A program made the translations under genes and the position numbers. Below the pieces are notes generated by a model. That model did no database searches and was not told where the DNA came from. It saw nothing but the letters and a program-made list of their open reading frames with translations. A stretch of 51,237 bases of DNA, taken from NCBI GenBank assembly GCA_030835085.1, contig JAUQWQ010000032.1:1-51237 (forward strand), in the 5' to 3' direction. Origin of the DNA: Ignavibacteria bacterium. GTDB lineage: Bacteria > Bacteroidota > Ignavibacteria > Tepidaquicellales > OLB5. Positions 45,374-51,237 of this stretch are shown here, in pieces (the stretch's first letter is position 1; each line of letters begins with the position of its first letter).

Positions 45374-45639
45374 TGATAGAAAAGACTGTCACAATAATAA
45401 ATAAAGCAGGAATGCATACAAGACCTGCATCTAATATTGTTAAGATCGCGTCAAAATTCAGATCTGATTTTTTCATTATTAAAAATAATTACAGTATAAA
45501 CGGTAAAAGTATAATAGGCGTTATGACACTGGCTGCAGAACAGGGCTCCAAACTTACATTAAGGTTTGATGGTGAAGATGAACAAAAAGCTTCAGCAGAA
45601 GTTGTTAAATTTTTTGAAGATGGTTTCGGAGAGCTTTAA
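45373..45639 (+). CDS. ptsH: HPr phosphocarrier protein
   Basis: HPr passes phosphate from Enzyme I to sugar-specific or regulatory EIIA proteins. From ATG 45373 the active His falls at H15 (GMHTRPAS) and the regulatory Ser at S46 (NGKSIIGVMTLAAEQGS), exactly the classic numbering. The track's extra TTG codon at 45370 is therefore unlikely. Length is 88. It overlaps the polyprenyl synthase stop by one base and lies 14 bp before ptsI. The conserved Ser46 region would allow HPr kinase control if such a kinase exists elsewhere in the genome. Confidence 0.96.
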   Translation: MIEKTVTIINKAGMHTRPASNIVKIASKFRSDFFIIKNNYSINGKSIIGVMTLAAEQGSKLTLRFDGEDEQKASAEVVKFFEDGFGEL

Positions 45640-45653
45640 CTGAAAAATGATAA

Positions 45654-47414
45654 ATGAATAGTAAGCCGGAAAAAATTTATAAAGGAATCGCTGCATCGAA
45701 AGGTATTTCGATAGGGAAACCTTTTGTTTACCGCGCTGAGGTACCAAGCTATAAAGTTGATGTTTCGCCGGCAGCAATATTATCATCAGATGCCGAGATA
45801 TCGGATTATGAAAGCGCTGTAAACCAGTCAGTTAAAGAGCTCAATAAAATATTCAGTTTAGCAAAAGAAAAGCTGGATGAAAAGAATCTCCAGATATTTG
45901 AAGCACAGTTAAGTTTCCTTTATGATAATTTTTTCCATTCGAAGGTAAAAGACCGCATTCGCTCAGAAAATAAACAGGCGTTTGCAGTATTTAAAGAAGA
46001 GATCCAGATTCTTGAAAACGCAATAGTTGCATCAAATGATGAATATATCCGGGACAGGGTTAATGATATTGAGGATATGAAGAACCGTGTTTTAAGGAAT
46101 CTTCTAAAAGGCAGGCTCGTATCCAAGATCACAGAAAACTCAATAGTAATTGCAAGGAATCTATCGCCGGCTGATACTATACTTTTCAGTAACAGGAATC
46201 TGCTTGGTATTGCCACTGATCTTGGAGGTATAAACTCTCATGTAGCGCTCATATCACGTTCATTAAGGATTCCTGCTGTTGTTGCAATGCAGGAAATATC
46301 GGTTAATATTGCATCTGATGATTTTCTTATCATTGACGGGTATAAAGGACTGGTTATCAAAAATCCTTCTGAAGATACCATAATTTCTTACAGAGAGCAA
46401 ATTGAAAAGAACAATGAGCTTGAGCGTAAGCTCGAAGAAATTGAAAAATTACCGACTGAAACAAAAGACGGCAAACAGGTAAGACTTTCAACCAATCTTG
46501 AATTCAACAATGAAGTTGATTACGTTGTAACTCACTTTGGCTGTGATGTAGGCCTTTACCGGACTGAACACCTGTTCATGGAACAGGGTGATTTCCCGTC
46601 TGAAGAAGATCAGTATAAACAATATAAATTTCTCGCAGAGCATATCTATCCCAAAACCGTTACTATAAGGACATTCGATATAGGCGGAGATAAAATTCTG
46701 CCTGAATCTCAAAAAGAACTGAATCCTTTTTTAGGATGGCGCGGTATCAGAATATGCCTGGATAAAAAAGAAACATTCCTTGCGCAGCTAAGGGCAATTT
46801 TAAAAGCTTCAACAGGCGGTAATCTTAAAATCATGCTGCCTATGATCTCAGGAATAGAAGAAGTAAAAAAAACATACCAGTATCTTGAAGAAGCAAAATC
46901 TCAGCTGCGGAGCAGTAATATCCGATTTGATGAAAAAATTCAGGTTGGTGTGATGATTGAAATACCATCAGCTGTTATTCTGGCGGATGAGCTGGCAAAG
47001 ATGGTCGATTTTTTCAGTATCGGTACCAATGACCTTGTACAATACTCACTTGCTGTTGACAGGGACAGCAGCCTTGTTTGCGATATGTATGAGAAATTTC
47101 ACCCGGCAGTTTTGAGACTCATAGATATGACTGTTAAGAGTGCGGCAAGGAATAATATTCCGGTAAGTGTATGCGGGGAAATGGCTTCTGATCCGTATGC
47201 AAGTCTGCTGCTCATAGGTATGGGAGTTACAGAGCTGAGTGTTGTTTCAACCCAGTACCTTCAGATAAAACGCCTTATAAGGCTGGTTAACTATGAAAAA
47301 TCACGCGAAGTTGCGGCTAAAGTATTAACTATGAGTACAATTAATGATGTAAAAACATACATTGAAGATTGTTTTAATAAAAATATAGGCGAGCAGCTGG
47401 AAGCTGTTAATTGA
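45654..47414 (+). CDS. ptsI: Phosphoenolpyruvate-protein phosphotransferase (PTS Enzyme I)
   Basis: Enzyme I takes phosphate from PEP and gives it to HPr. The phospho-histidine is H196 in DLGGINSHVALISRSLRIP. The PEP-binding barrel has VGLYRTEHLFM, TFDIGGDKIL, NPFLGWRGIRICL, FFSIGTNDLVQYSLAVDR and the catalytic Cys in VSVCGEMASDP. Length (586) is near E. coli's 575. It follows ptsH directly, but no EII component, EIIA or HPr kinase is encoded in the window. The pair may serve a regulatory rather than a sugar-uptake system. Confidence 0.97.
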   Translation: MNSKPEKIYKGIAASKGISIGKPFVYRAEVPSYKVDVSPAAILSSDAEISDYESAVNQSVKELNKIFSLAKEKLDEKNLQIFEAQLSFLYDNFFHSKVKDRIRSENKQAFAVFKEEIQILENAIVASNDEYIRDRVNDIEDMKNRVLRNLLKGRLVSKITENSIVIARNLSPADTILFSNRNLLGIATDLGGINSHVALISRSLRIPAVVAMQEISVNIASDDFLIIDGYKGLVIKNPSEDTIISYREQIEKNNELERKLEEIEKLPTETKDGKQVRLSTNLEFNNEVDYVVTHFGCDVGLYRTEHLFMEQGDFPSEEDQYKQYKFLAEHIYPKTVTIRTFDIGGDKILPESQKELNPFLGWRGIRICLDKKETFLAQLRAILKASTGGNLKIMLPMISGIEEVKKTYQYLEEAKSQLRSSNIRFDEKIQVGVMIEIPSAVILADELAKMVDFFSIGTNDLVQYSLAVDRDSSLVCDMYEKFHPAVLRLIDMTVKSAARNNIPVSVCGEMASDPYASLLLIGMGVTELSVVSTQYLQIKRLIRLVNYEKSREVAAKVLTMSTINDVKTYIEDCFNKNIGEQLEAVN

Positions 47415-47437
47415 ATTTCACTTACTAAAATAGAATT

Positions 47438-48490
47438 ATGATAACAAGATCAGAAATAGAAATACACGACAGCGCAAAAATGTTTGCAGTTATTGCAGGT
47501 TTCCCTGAGCAGCTGAAACAGGCATTTGATATCGGCAGCAATATCAATATTCAGCTTGATATATCCGGTATCAGGAATATCATTATAACAGGTCTGGGCG
47601 GCTCAGCAATAGGCGGTGACCTGCTGAGAAGTTACCTGCAGTATGAAATTAAAATACCTGTTCAGGTGAACAGGAATTATTATATACCTGCATATGCAAA
47701 TGAACATACTCTTGTGGTATGTTCAAGTTATTCCGGTGATACCGAAGAAACTATTTCAGCATATAATGATGCCAAAAGCAAAGGATGTAAAATTGCATGC
47801 ATTTCTGCAGGCGGTAAATTGACCATCATGGCCGAAAATGACGGTAATTACGTTGTTAAAGTGCCCCGCGGGTACCAGCCAAGATGCGCGCTTGCATTTT
47901 CTTTTATTACAATGCTGATGCTGTTTGTTAAGCTTAAATTCATTGCTGAGCGGGATCACGATATTGCTAAGCTTATTGACCTTATGAAGGAAAGATCAAT
48001 GATATATTCTTCAATTGATGGTGGAACGAACCCCGCGGTTAATATTGCAGAACATTTACGTGGTATGATACCGGTTATTTACTCATCCAATGACCTGCTG
48101 GATATTGTAAACCTGAGATGGAGAGGTCAGTTTGCCGAAAATTCCAAAACACTTGCCTTTGGCAATTACTTTCCGGAGTTAAACCACAATGAAATAGTTG
48201 GGTGGCAGGAAAATTCAGATTTTTTGCGTAATTTTGCATTAATATATCTTCTCGATAGGGAAGATAATCCCCGAATTTTAAAAAGGCAGAAGATTTCCAA
48301 AGAAATTCTCGAGCCTTACAGGGGAAAAGATATTGAGATCGAATCTGAAGGTAATTCAAAACTCGAAAGAATTTTCGATCTTGTGTACCTTGGTGACTGG
48401 ATAAGTTTTTATCTTGCTGTAATAAATAAAACAGATCCTTCACCGATTGAAAAAATAAACATCTTAAAAAATAAATTAATGGAGAGTTAG
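47438..48490 (+). CDS. Bifunctional phosphoglucose/phosphomannose isomerase
   Basis: An SIS-domain isomerase of 350 residues. ITGLGGSAIGGDLLRSYL, VVCSSYSGDTEETISAYNDA and CISAGGKLTIMAEN match the archaeal/bacterial PGI/PMI type, and LNHNEIVGW carries the conserved His/Glu. The family interconverts fructose-6-P with both glucose-6-P and mannose-6-P. The enzyme can thus feed mannose-6-P to the phosphohexomutase and the GDP-fucose branch. It sits 23 bp after ptsI and 4 bp before nuoH. Confidence 0.93.
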   Translation: MITRSEIEIHDSAKMFAVIAGFPEQLKQAFDIGSNINIQLDISGIRNIIITGLGGSAIGGDLLRSYLQYEIKIPVQVNRNYYIPAYANEHTLVVCSSYSGDTEETISAYNDAKSKGCKIACISAGGKLTIMAENDGNYVVKVPRGYQPRCALAFSFITMLMLFVKLKFIAERDHDIAKLIDLMKERSMIYSSIDGGTNPAVNIAEHLRGMIPVIYSSNDLLDIVNLRWRGQFAENSKTLAFGNYFPELNHNEIVGWQENSDFLRNFALIYLLDREDNPRILKRQKISKEILEPYRGKDIEIESEGNSKLERIFDLVYLGDWISFYLAVINKTDPSPIEKINILKNKLMES

Positions 48491-48494
48491 ATCC

Positions 48495-49517
48495 GTGTGG
48501 ATTGAATTGTTAATTTCTGTTATAAAAATTGCTACTGTTCTGACAGTACTGCTGGTTTCAGTAGCTTATGCGGTTTATGCAGAGCGCAGAGTTTCAGCGT
48601 TCATGCAAAACAGGTACGGACCCAACAGGGTTGGGTACGAGGGTTTACTGCAATCATTTGCAGATGTTATTAAACTTGTATTCAAAGAAGATATTATTCC
48701 CGTTAAAGCAAATAAACCGATTCATACCCTTGCACCTATGATATCGATCTTTGTCGCATTAACTACAATAGCCGTGGTACCCTTTGGCCATACAATTGAA
48801 TTATTCGGCAGGCTTATTTCACTTCAGATAACTGATGTGAATGTCGGTATCCTGTATATTCTTGCGCTTACTTCACTTGGAGTATACGGAATTACGCTTA
48901 GCGGATGGTCATCTAACAGCAAGTATTCGCTCTTCGGGGGAATACGTTCCAGCGCGCAGATGATAAGTTACGAGCTTTCAATGGGACTATCGGTTGTAGG
49001 TATAATACTCATAACCGGTTCACTCAGCCTGCAGGATATAGTTCTTCACCAGTATGGATGGAAATGGAACCTGGTACTCCAGCCGCTTGGATTCATAATT
49101 TTTCTTGTAGCTTCATTTGCAGAAACAAACCGTTCACCGTTCGATCTGCCTGAAGCTGAGCCTGAGCTTGTTGGAGGTTATCACACTGAATATTCCAGTA
49201 TGAAATTCGCTTTGTTCTTCCTGGCGGAATATGCCAATATGATTGTTGCTTCAACTGTGATAACTACATTGTATCTTGGCGGATGGCAGTTCCCTTACCT
49301 GCAGACGTTTGGATTACCTCCAATGCTGGTTTCAATTTTGCAGGTTCTAACATTTTGCGGTAAGGTAGCATTCCTTGTATTTTTCTTTATCTGGGTTCGC
49401 TGGTCACTTCCAAGATTCAGGTATGACCAGCTTATGAATCTTGGCTGGAAAGTAATGCTGCCGCTTTCAATACTGAATATTATTGTAACTGCAATACTGG
49501 TTTTAGTGTTAAAGTAA
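48495..49517 (+). CDS. nuoH: NADH-quinone oxidoreductase subunit H
   Basis: The membrane subunit of complex I that forms part of the quinone channel. AERRVSAFMQNRYGPNRVG, FADVIKLVFKEDIIP, SSAQMISYELSMGLSVVG and FAETNRSPFDLPEAEPELVGGYHTEY are diagnostic. About eight helices, 340 residues. The start is GTG, four bases after the isomerase stop. No other nuo gene lies on either side, which is unusual since nuoH normally sits between nuoG and nuoI. Confidence 0.97.
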   Translation: MWIELLISVIKIATVLTVLLVSVAYAVYAERRVSAFMQNRYGPNRVGYEGLLQSFADVIKLVFKEDIIPVKANKPIHTLAPMISIFVALTTIAVVPFGHTIELFGRLISLQITDVNVGILYILALTSLGVYGITLSGWSSNSKYSLFGGIRSSAQMISYELSMGLSVVGIILITGSLSLQDIVLHQYGWKWNLVLQPLGFIIFLVASFAETNRSPFDLPEAEPELVGGYHTEYSSMKFALFFLAEYANMIVASTVITTLYLGGWQFPYLQTFGLPPMLVSILQVLTFCGKVAFLVFFFIWVRWSLPRFRYDQLMNLGWKVMLPLSILNIIVTAILVLVLK

Positions 49518-49580
49518 TTATGGATTTAGATCCTGTTATTGTTCATAAATGGATATTAATTAACTAATTATCAGCAAAAA

Positions 49581-50078
49581 ATGAAAAGAATTATTGTTTT
49601 TTCAATATTTGTATTTATGCTTTCACTTACCGGAAGAGGTTTTTCCCAGGGATATGAATTTGATCTTAATGATCTTGAAGGAAACAGCGTAAAATTATCG
49701 GAGCTTACTAAACAGGGTCCGGTATTCGTGCAGTTCTGGGCAACATGGTGTATACCGTGCAAAGAAGAAATGAAAGTTTTAAATGAGCTTTGGGGCAAAT
49801 ATAAAGACTCAGGTTTTGTATTTGTTGCAGTAAGTATCGATGACCAGAAATCACTAAGCAAAGTAAAACCATATATTGAATCAAAAAGTTATAAATTCCC
49901 TGTTCTTTTTGATACCGATAAAAATGTATTCAGTAATTTCGGAGGTCAGGACCCGCCGTTCTCTGTATTTGTTGACAGGAACGGAAGTATTTTTAAAACA
50001 TATTCCGGCTATATGCAGGGAGATGACGCTAAACTTGAAAATGAAATTAAAGAAGCTTTAAAGATAGGGAAGAATTAA
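49581..50078 (+). CDS. TlpA/ResA-like thiol-disulfide oxidoreductase
   Basis: A 165-residue exported thioredoxin-fold protein. The signal peptide ends near FSQG. The active site is WCIPC (C57, C60) in VQFWATWCIPCKEEM, and the cis-Pro loop is QDPPFSVFVDRNG. Proteins of this type reduce or exchange disulfides in the periplasm, often for cytochrome c maturation. It lies 6 bp before the DUF6029-like gene, so the two are probably co-expressed and TlpA may serve envelope-protein folding. Confidence 0.92.
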   Translation: MKRIIVFSIFVFMLSLTGRGFSQGYEFDLNDLEGNSVKLSELTKQGPVFVQFWATWCIPCKEEMKVLNELWGKYKDSGFVFVAVSIDDQKSLSKVKPYIESKSYKFPVLFDTDKNVFSNFGGQDPPFSVFVDRNGSIFKTYSGYMQGDDAKLENEIKEALKIGKN

Positions 50079-50084
50079 AAAATT

Positions 50085-51237
50085 ATGAGAACTAAGGGGG
50101 CAGTAACTTTATTTTTTCTCGTTTTACTTTCCGGAACAATATCTATTTACTCTCAACCCAAGCTTAATGTCAGAGTATCAGCTTCAAACCTGCTCCGTTA
50201 CGGCACAGGTGTTGAAAACAGCGTAACTGAAGATAAGAATAAAAAATATTTCGAAGAATTACTGGATGCCAGGCTTTTTGTAAATGATTTTATGGCAGGG
50301 GTTAGGTATGAGTATGATGACCCTATAGAGTTTGGCAAATCGGTTAAGGGAATTTCACAGAGATTCCTCGAATTCAAAAAAGAGGATTTCACGGTTCGCG
50401 GCGGTAATTTTTATGAAGTATTCTCTAGCGGCTTAACGCTGAATTCCTTTGAAAGCAGACCCATTGGCTGGAATACTATGTTTGATGGCGGTAAAGTTAA
50501 TTATAAACATTCATTCGGCAAAAAGGGCGCTGTTAAGTTTAACGGTACTTTGGTTGCAGGCGGTATGGACTTTACCGATATTAATGATACTGCAAGAACA
50601 GAAACATACAGCATCCGTGCTGCAAACTTCAGCTTATCACCCGTAAAATATATTACATTGGGCGGTTCATATTTGTATACTGATGGTAAAATTCCGACTG
50701 CTAATTTAATTACCGATATCAGCGCTGAAATTTATGAAGGAAACCTTGGGTTGAATTACAAAGGTCTAAGTTTGCTTTTTTCTTATGCAAATAAAGTTAC
50801 AATTAACCAGCCTAATGCTGTTTTTACTCAATCCGAAGCTCCGCGCGGTGATGGGGCCTATGGTTCACTTTCATACACCCGTGAGGGATTCGGAATAACT
50901 GTAGATTACAAGAATTACCGCTTCAATGTAACTACACCTGACCAGCGCAGCGCAAACGATCCTTTTAAATCACTGCCCTTCCAGAATGCGCCATCAGCAA
51001 TTAAAGTATATTCATCAACTCTGCTTTCAAGATTCCCGCATAACGTGGATTTTAACGATGAAGTTGGCTGGCAGGTAGATATATTCTATTCACCTGCACC
51101 TAAACTTACTCTTAATGCCAATGCTTCTTTGACAAGCAGGCATTATGACTACGTTGATGTTGATACAACTACACTCACAAGGTACGAAAGAATTGACAGG
51201 AGCGCATTTTTGCCTTCTACAAAGAATGAATTTTCAC
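50085..51237 (+). CDS. DUF6029-like outer-membrane-type protein, cut by the window end
   Basis: An open frame of at least 384 codons runs off the right edge and so is missing from the ORF track. It starts ATG 6 bp after the TlpA-like gene. A signal peptide (AVTLFFLVLLSGTISIYSQ) is followed by alternating aromatic/polar beta-strands (LFVNDFMAGVRYEY, FTVRGGNFYEVFSSGLTLNS, ITLGGSYLYTDGK, GDGAYGSLSYTREGFGITVD), as in a beta-barrel. The order and the GGNFYE string resemble the DUF6029 family of Bacteroidota, whose function is unknown. The C-terminus, including any sorting domain, is not visible. Confidence 0.75.
   Translation, partial: MRTKGAVTLFFLVLLSGTISIYSQPKLNVRVSASNLLRYGTGVENSVTEDKNKKYFEELLDARLFVNDFMAGVRYEYDDPIEFGKSVKGISQRFLEFKKEDFTVRGGNFYEVFSSGLTLNSFESRPIGWNTMFDGGKVNYKHSFGKKGAVKFNGTLVAGGMDFTDINDTARTETYSIRAANFSLSPVKYITLGGSYLYTDGKIPTANLITDISAEIYEGNLGLNYKGLSLLFSYANKVTINQPNAVFTQSEAPRGDGAYGSLSYTREGFGITVDYKNYRFNVTTPDQRSANDPFKSLPFQNAPSAIKVYSSTLLSRFPHNVDFNDEVGWQVDIFYSPAPKLTLNANASLTSRHYDYVDVDTTTLTRYERIDRSAFLPSTKNEFS

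Noticed and set aside
50449-50646. 65-residue ORF near the right edge
   Set aside because: It lies out of frame inside the partial DUF6029-like gene, whose frame is open to the window end.

Overview
The window reads as a chromosomal segment of an AT-rich bacterium of the Bacteroidota/Ignavibacteriota (FCB) side of the tree. The evidence is indirect but consistent: a protein ending in a type IX secretion-like C-terminal domain, a YCF48-repeat lipoprotein, DUF4783- and DUF6029-like proteins, many TTG starts with few Shine-Dalgarno sites, and a MurA with Asp in place of the usual catalytic Cys. No rRNA or intact tRNA was recognised, and there is no transposase, phage gene or CRISPR array.

Layout. 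The left edge holds a tandem 82-bp repeat whose minus strand resembles a collapsed tRNA. It is followed by a lone CheY-like receiver and three small secreted or surface proteins. Next come proS, a GT39-type membrane glycosyltransferase, maf, an LPG-synthase-like flippase-type membrane protein, a stand-alone B12-binding domain and a phosphohexomutase.

From the phosphohexomutase to about 31.9 kb lies a surface-polysaccharide locus of the Wzx/Wzy type, all on the plus strand. It encodes a Wza-like export protein with SLBB domains, a Wzz-like chain-length protein without a kinase domain, a Wzy-like polymerase, a MurJ/Wzx-like flippase, a methyltransferase, GDP-fucose synthesis (gmd, fcl) and eight predicted glycosyltransferases (GT2, GT4 and GT9). 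It also encodes a complete initiating phosphoglycosyltransferase, a DegT-type sugar aminotransferase, a polyprenol-phosphate-mannose synthase-like GT2, and a GT2 fused to a degenerate phosphoglycosyltransferase. The wzz-to-methyltransferase part looks markedly more AT-rich than gmd/fcl and the housekeeping flanks, as expected for an exchangeable serotype-like cassette.

The locus runs with a 4-bp overlap into accA and then murA, which ends at a strong terminator. A minus-strand block follows (rlpA, ilvE, a GNAT-like protein) with a hairpin-rich intergenic region. Next are a DUF4783-like protein and a 1384-residue NtrY-like histidine kinase. The last block is plus-strand housekeeping: era, polyprenyl synthetase, ptsH, ptsI, a bifunctional phosphoglucose/phosphomannose isomerase, an isolated nuoH, a TlpA-like thioredoxin and a DUF6029-like protein cut by the window end.

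How the genes fit together: the isomerase and phosphohexomutase can supply mannose-1-phosphate, and Gmd and Fcl can turn GDP-mannose into GDP-fucose. The guanylyltransferase that links them is not in the window. Polyprenyl synthetase, the mannosyl-phosphoryl-lipid synthase and the GT39 protein suggest a lipid-linked mannose route beside the Wzy-dependent polymer. All functions are inferred from sequence motifs read by eye; no database search was run.
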